Under the pieces are notes generated by a model that was not told where the DNA came from, searched no databases, and saw only the letters and a list, made by a program, of their open reading frames with translations. The position numbers were made by a program, and so were the translations under genes. Positions 46,859 to 55,407 of a DNA stretch of 64,000 nucleotides are shown here, one piece after another (positions within the stretch are counted from its first letter, which is position 1; every line of letters starts with the position of its first letter). The DNA lies in contig NZ_CP047020.1 of the NCBI RefSeq assembly GCF_009796285.1, forward strand, positions 4,154,001-4,218,000, read 5' to 3'. Source of the DNA: Streptomyces broussonetiae (GTDB lineage Bacteria; Actinomycetota; Actinomycetes; Streptomycetales; Streptomycetaceae).

Positions 46859-47869
46859 TCACTCCCCCACCGGACCGGACGACGCCGAACCGGAAGACAC
46901 CGGAACGACACGGGCGAAACCCCCGTCGACCATCAGATTCGCCACCGTCTCCAACTCCGGCGGATTACCGGCCAGCCGGGACAGGAACGCGTCGAAGTCG
47001 TCACCCGCCGGCAGCAGCAACCGCTCCACCCGCTCCGCCGGCGACCACGACGGATCCACGTCACGCGCATCGTCGTACGCGCAGAACCACACCGAACCCA
47101 GCCGCTCGCCCTTCACCTTCACCGCGAGCAGGCCGCCCTGCACGAACGCGACGCCCAGATAGTCCTTCGTCAGATGGTCGCGCAGACACTTGTTCACGTA
47201 CACCAGATCGTTGACCGCCGCCTCGTCCCGCACCGTGAAGAACGGCTGGTCCACCAGCAGACCCAACGCGGCGTCCAACGCCGTACCCACCGGCGCGCAA
47301 CCACCCGCCGCCTTCAAGAACGAGCGGTACGCGCCCGGCAGCCGGTAGCCGAGATCCTCCTCGACGCCCTGCACCTGCGCCTCCGTCACCGCCACACCCG
47401 ACTTCGGCAGCCCGAAATGCGCCGGCCGCGTCTCCTGCAACGGCCGCGTCCCCCGCTTGCCGTGGTCCACCGGCGCCGTGGTGATCCCACCGTGATGCCG
47501 CAGCAACGCCTTCACCTCGACCGGAATCAGCTCCAGCCGCCGCGCCCCCGGCACGTGATGCCACGTCCAGCCGTGCGGCGTCGCCACATCCGGCACCGTG
47601 TCCCACAACTCGTGCTCCGCCGCGGCCAACGCCGCGTTCGCCGACACATGGTCCGTCAGCCGCAGCTCGTCGACCCCGAACCCGTCCGGCGGCTCGGCGA
47701 TCTCCACCGCCACGCGCGCGTACGGCGAGAAATCCGGGTAACCGCGCTCATCGACCCGTACTCCTCTCGGGTGACGCGCCGCCCGGACCGGATCCGGGAA
47801 GTGCACGACCTGCCCGGCGTAGGCCGCGTTCGGTGGCGCGGCTTGTTGCCCGAGCCGACCTGTCGTCAT
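46859..47869 (-). CDS. WHH-type HNH/Endo VII nuclease fused to a SUKH (SMI1/KNR4) domain
   Basis: 336 aa. The N-terminal part (about 20-150) carries GYPDFSPYA and the nuclease core GWTWHHVPGARRLELIPVEVKALLRHHGG with Trp103-His104-His105 and His125-His126, the pattern of the WHH class of HNH/Endo VII toxin nucleases. From about 154 to 303 it continues as SUKH-1/SMI1-KNR4 (VTEAQVQGVEEDLGYRLPGAYRSFLKAAGG ... FVNDLVYVNK-like strands). In polymorphic toxin systems these two are normally separate toxin and immunity proteins; here they are one chain. No secretion or trafficking domain. ATG at 47869. First gene of a two-gene minus operon, divergent from the deaminase gene. Confidence 0.85.
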   Translation of the reverse strand: MTTGRLGQQAAPPNAAYAGQVVHFPDPVRAARHPRGVRVDERGYPDFSPYARVAVEIAEPPDGFGVDELRLTDHVSANAALAAAEHELWDTVPDVATPHGWTWHHVPGARRLELIPVEVKALLRHHGGITTAPVDHGKRGTRPLQETRPAHFGLPKSGVAVTEAQVQGVEEDLGYRLPGAYRSFLKAAGGCAPVGTALDAALGLLVDQPFFTVRDEAAVNDLVYVNKCLRDHLTKDYLGVAFVQGGLLAVKVKGERLGSVWFCAYDDARDVDPSWSPAERVERLLLPAGDDFDAFLSRLAGNPPELETVANLMVDGGFARVVPVSSGSASSGPVGE

Positions 47870-48129
47870 GGCGGTTGCCCCCTGCGGCGTTCTCTCTGGC
47901 CCTAGCGGCGGTGTCGATCGCGGATGGCGACAGCCTATGCGGTACGCGCACCCCGGTCACCGGCCCACCGCAACCCGGGGAAACCACCCCTCCGCTTCCG
48001 TCACCCGCCGTCACCCCACCGTGACGACCAGCCCGGACCCGGGCGTGTCGCACCGCCCCAGCTTCCCCACCAGCCACGGCATTTGGCACTCTGTGTCCTT
48101 CGGGGGAGGCCCGGGAGGGGAAAACGATC

Positions 48130-48645
48130 ATGAATACCTTGCATACCGGAGGTACCGAATTGCGGGCCGGCGATCCTCGCATCGGCTGGAGCGGCACCGA
48201 CACACCCCCCGCCCCCACCCTGCGTCACCGCCGCGACGGCATCCTGCCCACCGTCGCCGCCGCCCTCTCCGTCCGCGGCGCCACCCTCACCGGCACCGCC
48301 GCCCGCGGCGACACACCCCCCGCCCTGCACCCCCTCGTCCAGGACTTCCTCGACACCCTCACCAGCGCACAGCGCGACCGCTTCACCGGCCGCTGCGCCG
48401 AAACCATCCTCATCTCCCGGCACCTCACCGCCGCCGACGCCACCCGCAGCAAACGCGCCGCCCGCAAACCCATGACCAACGGCGAAGCCCGCAAAGCCCT
48501 CAAACACGCCAAACTCACCGCCCGCCGCATACGCGAGGACGGCGACCCCCTCCACGGCAACTTCGCCACCCCCTGCCGCGCCTGCACCGCCCTCAGCGCC
48601 CACTTCGGCGTCCGCATCGTCGACCCCACGGCAACCGACGGCTGA
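48130..48645 (+). CDS. YwqJ-like deaminase
   Basis: 171 aa. Zinc-deaminase motifs are clear: CAE at 89-91 (GRCAETILISRHL) and PCRAC at 148-152 (FATPCRACTALSAHFGV), 57 residues apart, as in the YwqJ family of polymorphic-toxin deaminases that act on nucleic acids or nucleotides. The N-terminal 70 residues are Thr/Pro/Ala-rich without signal peptide or export domain. ATG at 48130 has GGGAGGGG ten bases upstream. It is followed by a SUKH-3 gene (61 bases later), the partner type known for YwqJ deaminases, and is divergent from the WHH/SUKH gene. Confidence 0.85.
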   Translation: MNTLHTGGTELRAGDPRIGWSGTDTPPAPTLRHRRDGILPTVAAALSVRGATLTGTAARGDTPPALHPLVQDFLDTLTSAQRDRFTGRCAETILISRHLTAADATRSKRAARKPMTNGEARKALKHAKLTARRIREDGDPLHGNFATPCRACTALSAHFGVRIVDPTATDG

Positions 48646-48706
48646 AAACCACCGTCAACCCCTGTACCACCGCCGCACCACCGCCAGCACGACGAACGAA
48701 GAGCCG

Positions 48707-49240
48707 ATGCACCCCGACCGCGCCACCACCCCCAAGCTCCCCCACCACACCGAGCACGGGGCACCCCCAGCACGCTTCCCCGGACCCGTCGACACCGCCC
48801 TGCGCACCGCCGGCTGGCAACCCGGACGCTGGGACATAAAACAAGCCGAAATCTGGGCCGACGCCCTGCGCGAGCACGCCTCACCCGCCGGACACCGGCA
48901 CACCGTCTTCCCCGCCGCCGTCGAAGCCTGGGCCGAATTCGGCGGCCTCCACATCACCCCCGGCGGACCCGGCCGCCAGATCGCCCCCGCCACCCTCCAC
49001 CTCGACCCCCTGCACGGCCGCCACCTCGCCCGCACCCTCGGCGACCTCGGCCTCGCCCTCGGCACCGAACTCTGCCCCCTGGGCGAGGAGACCGACACCG
49101 CCGCCGCCCTCGCCATCGACGCCGAAGGCCGCGTCTACACCCTCGACCACACCGGCGACTGGTACGTCGGCCCCGACATCGACCACGCCCTCACCACCCT
49201 CATCACCGGCATCGAACCCGTACGCCTCACCGCCGGCTGA
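48707..49240 (+). CDS. SUKH-3 family immunity-like protein
   Basis: 177 aa. SUKH-3 pattern: RFPGPVDTALRTAGWQPGRW at about 26-45, FPAAVEAWAEFGGLHI at about 69-84, and ALAIDAEGRVYTLDHTGDWYVGPDIDHALTTLITG at the end. SUKH proteins are immunity factors that bind toxins, and SUKH-3 with a deaminase is a recognised pairing; that this protein neutralises the upstream YwqJ-like deaminase is inference. ATG at 48707 has only a weak site (GAAGAG). Confidence 0.85.
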   Translation: MHPDRATTPKLPHHTEHGAPPARFPGPVDTALRTAGWQPGRWDIKQAEIWADALREHASPAGHRHTVFPAAVEAWAEFGGLHITPGGPGRQIAPATLHLDPLHGRHLARTLGDLGLALGTELCPLGEETDTAAALAIDAEGRVYTLDHTGDWYVGPDIDHALTTLITGIEPVRLTAG

Positions 49241-49380
49241 CCCACCACCGCACAGCCCCGCAGAACTCCACACGCCCCAGGCGCACCCACACCACCGACC
49301 GGCCCTCACCCACCCGGAACAGACCCACCCGCCCCGAACAGGCCCACGCCCCCGGCACGACCGGAACGGCGGCGCCAGAC

Positions 49381-50688
49381 CTACGCCGCCGGAATCACCG
49401 CCGACACCCGAAAACCCCCCGCATCCGTCGGCCCCGACACAAACACCCCGCCCAGCGCCACGACCCGCTCCCGCATCCCCACCAGACCGTTCCCACCCGA
49501 CGGCAACCGCGCCGCCGACGCGGAACCCGGCTCCGGCGGCGCCTCGTTCTCCACCTGCATCGCGATCTCCGACACCCGATGCGCCAGCCGCACATGCGTC
49601 TTCGCACCCGCCGCATGCTTGTGGACGTTCGTCAACGCCTCCTGCACCACCCGGTACGCCGTCCGCTCGACCTGCGCCGCGTACGACCGCACCTCCCCCA
49701 CCACCAACAGCTCCACGGCCATCCCCGCCGCCGCCGACTGCCCGATCAGGTCGTCCAGTTCCGACAGACACGGCCCGTCCTCCGCCACCGCCCGCGAAGC
49801 CGCCGCCGCAGCCGCCTCCCCCACCGCCGCCAACGGCACCCCCGCACCCCGCCGCACGCCCACCACGTCCTCACCGGCCCGCAGCACACCGAGCATCTCC
49901 CGCAACTCGGTCAGCGCCTGCCGCCCCATGTCCCCCACCAGCGCCGCGTTCTTCACGGCCTTCTCCGGATCCTTCCGGGCGACGGCCTGCAAAGCAGCGG
50001 CATGCACCACCATCAGACTCACCCGATGCGCGACGACGTCATGCATTTCCCGCGCGATCCGCGTCCGCTCCTCGTTGCGCGCCCACTCGGCCCGCTCCTC
50101 CGCCCGCTCCGCCAGCAACTGAAGCTCACGCTCCAGGCTGTCCGCCCGCTCCCGCAGACTCTCCATCAACCGCCGCCGCGCCCCCACATACAGCCCGAAC
50201 AGCAACGGCGGAGCCGTCAGCCCCAACGACGTCGTCACCGCGGCGAACGGCTCGAACCAGTCACCCAGCGTCAGATCCCCCCGCGCCATGCTCTGCCGCA
50301 CCCGCACGAACGTCACGATCATCGTGCCCAGCAACGACATCCCCGCCAGCGCGCCGATGATCCGCCGCGGCAGCTCGCACGACGCCAGCGTGTACAGACC
50401 GACGACGCCCATCAGGAAACCCATTTGGGCCGGCGTGATCGCGATGGCGACCAGCACGACGGCGATCGGCCACTTGCGCCGCACCAGCAGCGCCGAACCG
50501 GCGATCACCCCGAACAGGACCCCGACCCACAGCGGAATCCCCGCGTCCCGGGCGAAGGGCACGCCCTCCGCACCGCACTCCACGGCGGACATCAGTGCGA
50601 GACTCCCGTCGAGCGCCGCACTACGCCACCTGGCCCACCACCAGGGACCGGTCAGTCCCCTGGCACGCTCTTCCCCCGTCGTGGTCAT
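49381..50688 (-). CDS. NarL-type sensor histidine kinase (orphan)
   Basis: 435 aa. Four to five membrane helices (about 50-170), a coiled coil (175-205), HisKA_3 with phospho-acceptor His216 (RTRIAREMHDVVAHRVSLM), and an HATPase domain with VVQEALTNVHKHA (N-box) and GNGLVGMRERV. Typical partners are LuxR/NarL-type response regulators, yet none is adjacent; the only one in the window is the partial gene 13 kb away. Stop at 49381, convergent with the SUKH-3 gene 140 bases away, in which no hairpin was seen. Confidence 0.92.
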   Translation of the reverse strand: MTTTGEERARGLTGPWWWARWRSAALDGSLALMSAVECGAEGVPFARDAGIPLWVGVLFGVIAGSALLVRRKWPIAVVLVAIAITPAQMGFLMGVVGLYTLASCELPRRIIGALAGMSLLGTMIVTFVRVRQSMARGDLTLGDWFEPFAAVTTSLGLTAPPLLFGLYVGARRRLMESLRERADSLERELQLLAERAEERAEWARNEERTRIAREMHDVVAHRVSLMVVHAAALQAVARKDPEKAVKNAALVGDMGRQALTELREMLGVLRAGEDVVGVRRGAGVPLAAVGEAAAAAASRAVAEDGPCLSELDDLIGQSAAAGMAVELLVVGEVRSYAAQVERTAYRVVQEALTNVHKHAAGAKTHVRLAHRVSEIAMQVENEAPPEPGSASAARLPSGGNGLVGMRERVVALGGVFVSGPTDAGGFRVSAVIPAA

Positions 50689-50848
50689 GCGTCCAGCCTA
50701 CGGGCGACCGGTACACCATTTCCGGCGACTTTCCCCACCCACCACACACCACACTCCGTAACCGGACGACCTCGAAACCCACCGGTATCCCTCGAACTGG
50801 CGAACCACACCCGTTCGACGCCGGAACGGATCATTCCGCCCGGACGGT

Positions 50849-51740
50849 ATGTCCATGGCACATTCATTCGGCAAATACGCCGACTTCGAGACCCTCCGGG
50901 AACAGGCGGTCGCACTGCGCCGCTCCGGCCACAGCCTCCGGCAGATCCGCGACGAGCTGAAGATCTTCAACAACGACATCCTCAACCAGCTGCTGCAGGG
51001 CGAGCCACCGCCGGAGTGGACGAAGCGCCCGAACGCAAAGGACGACCTGCGCGAGAAGGCCCGAGAGTTGCGCAAGCAGGGGGGGGACGTACAACCAGAT
51101 CCAGGCGGAGTTGGGCTGCTCCAAGAGTTCGGTGTCGCTGTGGGTGCGAGATCTGCCACACCCTGAGCCCAAGTGCACTCCGGAGGAACAGCGGGCACGT
51201 ATGAACGCCGGGCTGGTCGAGCTGCGGGCTTCGCAGGACCGCGAGCGGACAGCCACCAAGCAGGCAGCGGCAGCGGCAGCGGCAGCGGCGATCGGCGGCC
51301 TTTCGGATCGGGAGCTGTTCATTACGGGCGTCGCCCTGTACTGGGCCGAGGGGACAAAGGACAAACCACACGCCCGCCGCGAGAGCTTGGAGTTCGTCAA
51401 CAGCGACCCCGGGATGATCACCGTCTTCCTTGCCTGGCTGGACCTACTGGGCGTAGCAGGTGAACGCTTGCACTGCCGGGTCATGATCCACGAATCGGCA
51501 GACATCGACGCCGCCGAGCACCATTGGGCCGACCTCGTCGGGATCGACAGGGCACTCCTGGGCAAGACCACGCTCAAGAAACACAACCCCACGACCGTGC
51601 GCAAGAACACCGGGAACACCTACCGAGGTTGCCTCGGCATCGAAGTGCGCCAAGGAGCCGATCCGTACCGTCGCATCGAAGGCGCCTGGTACGGCATAGT
51701 AGGGGCTGTGGCCGAGACCGATCTAGGAAATCGGACATAA
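50849..51740 (+). pseudogene. Frameshifted tandem-HTH / LAGLIDADG-like protein gene
   Basis: Two frames form one protein: frame one gives MSMAHSFGKYADFETLREQAV ... LREKARELRKQGG, frame two continues TYNQIQAELGCSKSSVSLWVRDLP to the stop at 51740. The switch is explained by one extra G in a run of eight G (51079-51086). Restored, the product is about 296 aa: two resolvase-like HTH units (about 10-45 and 68-100), then ITGVALYWAEGTK ... VNSDPGMITVFLAWLDLLG, which resembles free-standing LAGLIDADG-type homing-endonuclease domains. It sits six bases before tRNA-Gln. May be a true pseudogene, a phase-variable gene or a sequence error. Confidence 0.78.
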
Positions 51741-51746
51741 GAGTAA

Positions 51747-51817
51747 TCCCGGGTCGTCTAAGGGCAAGACGTCAGATTTTGGTTCTGATCATGGGGGTTC
51801 GAGTCCTCCCCCGGGAG
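51747..51817 (+). tRNA. tRNA-Gln (UUG)
   Basis: 71-nt cloverleaf: acceptor TCCCGGG/CCCGGGA, D-stem GTCT/AGAC, anticodon stem TCAGA/TCTGA with loop TTTTGGT (anticodon TTG), T-stem GGGGG/CCTCC with loop TTCGAGT, discriminator G. CCA is not encoded. No direct repeat or integrase marks it as an occupied attachment site. Confidence 0.95.
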
Positions 51818-51951
51818 CGCACAGCACACACGACCTGAGTCCGGGTCCTGACCGGTGTCACCACCGTCAGGGCCCGCTCTCATGTCCGCCAGAAGTCACC
51901 CCGGTATCCTGCGGCTGTATCCCCACCCATCCAGAGCCGAAGGGCAACCCC

Positions 51952-53400
51952 GTGAGCGCCATCCGCCCGGCAGCCGTCGTCGTTCTCGCAGCGGGTGAGG
52001 GCACCCGTATGAAGTCGGCCACACCGAAGGTCCTGCACGAGATCTGTGGCCGTTCCCTGGTCGGTCATGTGCTGGCCGCCGCCCGCGAGTTGGACCCGCA
52101 GCATCTCGTCGTCGTCGTGGGCCACGCCCGTGAGCAGGTCGCCGCGCATCTCGCCGAGATCGACCCTGGTACCAGGACCGCCGTGCAGGCCGAGCAGAAC
52201 GGCACCGGGCATGCGGTGCGCATGGGCCTGGAGGAGCTGGGCGGGGCCGTGGACGGGACCGTCGTGGTCGTGTGCGGGGACACCCCGCTGCTGACCGCCG
52301 CGACGTTGCAGCAGCTCGCCGGGACGCATGCCGCCGACGGCAACGCCGTGACCGTGCTGACCGCCGAGGTGCCGGACGCGACCGGGTACGGGCGGATCGT
52401 CCGTGACGACGCCACCGGTGCCGTCACGGCGATCGTGGAGCACAAGGACGCGACCGAGGCCCAGCGGGCGATCCGGGAGATCAACAGCGGGGTGTTCGCG
52501 TTCGACGGGCAGTTGCTGGCGGACGCGCTGAAGAAGGTGCGGACGGACAACAGCCAGGGTGAGGAGTACCTCACGGATGTGCTCGGGATCCTGCGGGAGG
52601 CCGGGCACCGGGTCGGGGCGTCGGTGGCGGGTGACCACCGGGAGATCGCCGGGATCAACAACCGGGTGCAGCTCTCCGAGGCGCGGCGGATTCTGAACGA
52701 CCGGCTGCTGACGGCTGCGATGCTCGACGGGGTCACGGTGATCGATCCGGCTACGACCTGGGTGGATGTGACGGTCACCTTCGAGCGGGATGCCGTGGTG
52801 CACCCGGGTACGCAGCTGACCGGTGCCACGCATCTGGGTGAGGGTGCGGAGGTCGGGCCGAACAGCCGGCTGAAGGACACCGAGGTGGGTGCGGGGGCGC
52901 GGGTGGACAACACCGTGTCCGACTCCGCCCAGGTCGGTCCGCAGGCGTCCGTGGGGCCGTACGCGTATCTGCGGCCCGGTACCCGGTTGGGTGCCAAGGG
53001 CAAGATCGGTACGTACGTCGAGACGAAGAACGCCGCCATCGGGGAGGGCACGAAGGTGCCTCATCTCTCCTATGTGGGTGACGCGACGATCGGTGAGTAC
53101 ACGAACATCGGGGCGGCGAGTGTGTTCGTGAACTACGACGGTCAGGACAAGCACCACACCACGGTCGGGTCCCATTGCCGGACGGGTTCGGACAACATGT
53201 TTGTGGCTCCTGTCACGGTCGGGGACGGTGCTTACACCGCTGCCGGGTCCGTGATCACGAAGGACGTGCCGCCCGGTTCGCTGGCCGTGGCCCGTGGTCA
53301 GCAGCGGAATATCGAGGGTTGGGTGGCTCGGAAGCGGCCGGGGAGCGCGGCGGCGAAGGCGGCCGAGGCGGCGTCCCGGGAGGGCGGGAGCGAGGACTGA
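51952..53400 (+). CDS. glmU: Bifunctional GlmU (UDP-GlcNAc pyrophosphorylase / glucosamine-1-P acetyltransferase)
   Basis: 482 aa. The two last steps to UDP-GlcNAc, the peptidoglycan precursor. N-terminal uridylyltransferase with LAAGEGTRMKS at about 12-22, QNGTGHAV and CGDTPLL; C-terminal left-handed beta helix with hexapeptide repeats and the acetyltransferase block LRPGTRLGAKGKIGTYVETKNA, KVPHLSYVGDATIG, NYDGQDKHHT. The C-terminal ~25 residues are Ala/Glu-rich as in Streptomyces GlmU. GTG at 51952. Followed by prs after 154 bases. Confidence 0.96.
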   Translation: MSAIRPAAVVVLAAGEGTRMKSATPKVLHEICGRSLVGHVLAAARELDPQHLVVVVGHAREQVAAHLAEIDPGTRTAVQAEQNGTGHAVRMGLEELGGAVDGTVVVVCGDTPLLTAATLQQLAGTHAADGNAVTVLTAEVPDATGYGRIVRDDATGAVTAIVEHKDATEAQRAIREINSGVFAFDGQLLADALKKVRTDNSQGEEYLTDVLGILREAGHRVGASVAGDHREIAGINNRVQLSEARRILNDRLLTAAMLDGVTVIDPATTWVDVTVTFERDAVVHPGTQLTGATHLGEGAEVGPNSRLKDTEVGAGARVDNTVSDSAQVGPQASVGPYAYLRPGTRLGAKGKIGTYVETKNAAIGEGTKVPHLSYVGDATIGEYTNIGAASVFVNYDGQDKHHTTVGSHCRTGSDNMFVAPVTVGDGAYTAAGSVITKDVPPGSLAVARGQQRNIEGWVARKRPGSAAAKAAEAASREGGSED

Positions 53401-53554
53401 CCGGAAACGTGTGCGCCAAACACGGCGTACCGTGATAAGTGCACATCCGCACACGTGCACCCGCACCCCTACCAGCTGGTTCGGCCTCTCACGCCCAGAC
53501 GGCAGGCCGTACGAGCAGCCGGCTGGATGAGACAACCTCTGAGGAGACAGTGCT

Positions 53555-54535
53555 GTGACCGGGATCAAGACGACCGGCGAGAAGAAGCTGATGTTCTTCT
53601 CCGGCCGCGCCCACCCCGAGCTTGCCGAGGAGATCGCCCACCAGCTGGGTATCGGGGTCGTCCCGACGAAGGCCTTCGACTTCGCCAATGGCGAGATCTA
53701 CGTCCGGTACCAGGAGTCGGCGCGTGGTGCGGACTGCTTTGTGATCCAGAGCCACACGGCTCCGATCAACCAGTGGATCATGGAGCAGTTGATCATGCTG
53801 GACGCGCTCAAGCGTGCGTCGGCCCGCTCCATCACGGTGATTGTGCCCTTCTACGGTTACGCGCGGCAGGACAAGAAGCACCGGGGTCGTGAACCCATTT
53901 CGGCGCGTCTGATCGCGGATCTGATGAAGACGGCGGGTGCGGATCGCATTCTGACCGTGGATCTGCACACGGATCAGATCCAGGGCTTCTTCGACGGGCC
54001 TGTGGACCATCTGTTCGCGCTGCCGCTGCTTGCCGACTACGTGGGCGAGAAGGTGGACCGGGACAAGCTGACGGTGGTGTCGCCGGACGCGGGCCGGGTG
54101 CGGGTGGCGGATCGCTGGTGCGACCGGCTGGGTGCGCCGCTGGCGATCGTGCACAAGCGTCGGGACAAGGACGTGGCGAACCAGGTGACCGTCCACGAGG
54201 TCGTGGGTGAGGTCAAGGGGCGTGTGTGTGTCCTGGTGGACGACATGATCGACACGGGTGGGACGATCTGTGCGGCGGCGGATGCGCTGTTCGCGCACGG
54301 TGCCGAGGACGTCATCGTCACGGCCACGCACGGTGTGCTGTCGGGTCCGGCTGCGGACCGGCTGAAGAATTCGCGGGTGAGTGAGTTCGTGTTCACGAAC
54401 ACGCTGCCGACGCCGGGTGAGCTGGCGGCGGACCTGGACAAGATCAAGGTGCTGTCGATCGCTCCGACGATCGCGAGCGCGGTGCGTGAGGTGTTCGAGG
54501 ACGGCTCGGTGACGAGCCTCTTCGACGAGCAGTGA
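53555..54535 (+). CDS. prs: Ribose-phosphate pyrophosphokinase
   Basis: 326 aa class I enzyme forming PRPP from ribose-5-phosphate and ATP for nucleotide, His and Trp synthesis. Seen: FFSGRAHPELAEEIAHQLG start, FANGEIYVRYQES flexible region, HGHARQD-like YGYARQDKKHRGREPISARL, DLHTDQIQGFFDGPVDH metal site and the PRPP loop VLVDDMIDTGGT. GTG at 53555 has GAGGAG about 11 bases upstream. Codon use leans to T-ending codons more than its neighbours (many GGT, GTG, CGT), as seen in highly expressed genes. Confidence 0.96.
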   Translation: MTGIKTTGEKKLMFFSGRAHPELAEEIAHQLGIGVVPTKAFDFANGEIYVRYQESARGADCFVIQSHTAPINQWIMEQLIMLDALKRASARSITVIVPFYGYARQDKKHRGREPISARLIADLMKTAGADRILTVDLHTDQIQGFFDGPVDHLFALPLLADYVGEKVDRDKLTVVSPDAGRVRVADRWCDRLGAPLAIVHKRRDKDVANQVTVHEVVGEVKGRVCVLVDDMIDTGGTICAAADALFAHGAEDVIVTATHGVLSGPAADRLKNSRVSEFVFTNTLPTPGELAADLDKIKVLSIAPTIASAVREVFEDGSVTSLFDEQ

Positions 54536-54576
54536 GGTTTCTGCACACCCGTCACCGGCGCTAGCCGTTGATCCTT

Positions 54577-54606
54577 TTGGGTACGGCCTTCCTTTCCGAG
54601 TAGACT
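54577..54606 (+). promoter_or_regulatory. rplY promoter candidate
   Basis: TTGGGT (54577-54582), 18-base spacer, TAGACT (54601-54606). A start near 54613 gives a ~120-base leader that contains the stem-loop GCCGTAC-GTGT-GTACGGC (54630-54647), of possible regulatory use. Confidence 0.55.
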
Positions 54607-54732
54607 GCTGCAGTTGCTCGGCGAGGGAGGCCGTACGTGTGTACGGCGGTCCGTTATCGACGCGCTCTTCGTAGCAGGCCGTTCGTGGCCGGGTGACCCC
54701 GTCCGTTTCTACCTCTACGAGGAGTGATCAGC

Positions 54733-55326
54733 ATGTCCGAGGTGAAGCTCACCGCCGAGACCCGTACCGAGTTCGGCAAGGGTGCCGCCCGTCGCATCCG
54801 CCGTGACGCCAAGGTTCCGGGCGTTCTGTACGGCCACGGCACCGAGCCGCTGCACCTGACCCTGCCGGGCCACGACCTGCTGCTGGCGCTGCGTACGCCG
54901 AACGTCCTGATCTCCCTGGACATCGACGGCAAGACCAGCGAGCTGGCGATCCCGAAGGCCGTCCAGCGGGACGCGATCAAGGGCTTCCTGGAGCACGTCG
55001 ACCTGCTGCTGGTCAAGCGTGGCGAGAAGGTCACGGTCGAGGTTCCGGTGCACGCCGAGGGCGAGCTGGCCGCGGGTGGCAACCTGCTGGAGCACGTTCT
55101 GAACGCGCTGCCGGTCGAGGCCGAGGCCACGCACATCCCCGAGGCCGTCACGGTCTCCGTCGAGGGCCTGGAGGCCGGTGCCTCCGTCCTCGCCAAGGAC
55201 ATCAAGCTGCCGGCCGGTGTGACCCTGGCCGTCGAGGAGGACGCGGTCGTCCTCCAGATCCTGGCCGCGCAGGCCGAGGAGACCGAGGGCGAGGCCGCCG
55301 AGGGCGAAGAGGTCGCCGAGGCCTGA
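54733..55326 (+). CDS. rplY: 50S ribosomal protein L25 / general stress protein Ctc
   Basis: 197 aa, the long CTC form. N-terminal L25 5S-rRNA-binding domain (SEVKLTAETRTEFGKGAARRIRRD) up to about 95, TL5-type C-terminal beta domain to about 180, and an acidic tail EETEGEAAEGEEVAEA. ATG at 54733 has GAGGAG eight bases upstream; an ATG three codons earlier is less well placed. Lies upstream of pth with a 75-base gap, so they are probably one unit. Confidence 0.95.
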   Translation: MSEVKLTAETRTEFGKGAARRIRRDAKVPGVLYGHGTEPLHLTLPGHDLLLALRTPNVLISLDIDGKTSELAIPKAVQRDAIKGFLEHVDLLLVKRGEKVTVEVPVHAEGELAAGGNLLEHVLNALPVEAEATHIPEAVTVSVEGLEAGASVLAKDIKLPAGVTLAVEEDAVVLQILAAQAEETEGEAAEGEEVAEA

Positions 55327-55407
55327 TCGCCGTAGGCGTCATCATCTGCTCAGCCGCTGCTCCCTGCTCCGGGGGCGGCGGCTGGCGCGTATCAAGGAGA
55401 CATGGAC

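Noticed and set aside
51747..51817. tRNA-Gln as an occupied integration site
   Set aside because: No integrase, no repeated 3' end of the tRNA and no phage or ICE genes nearby; neighbours are core genes.
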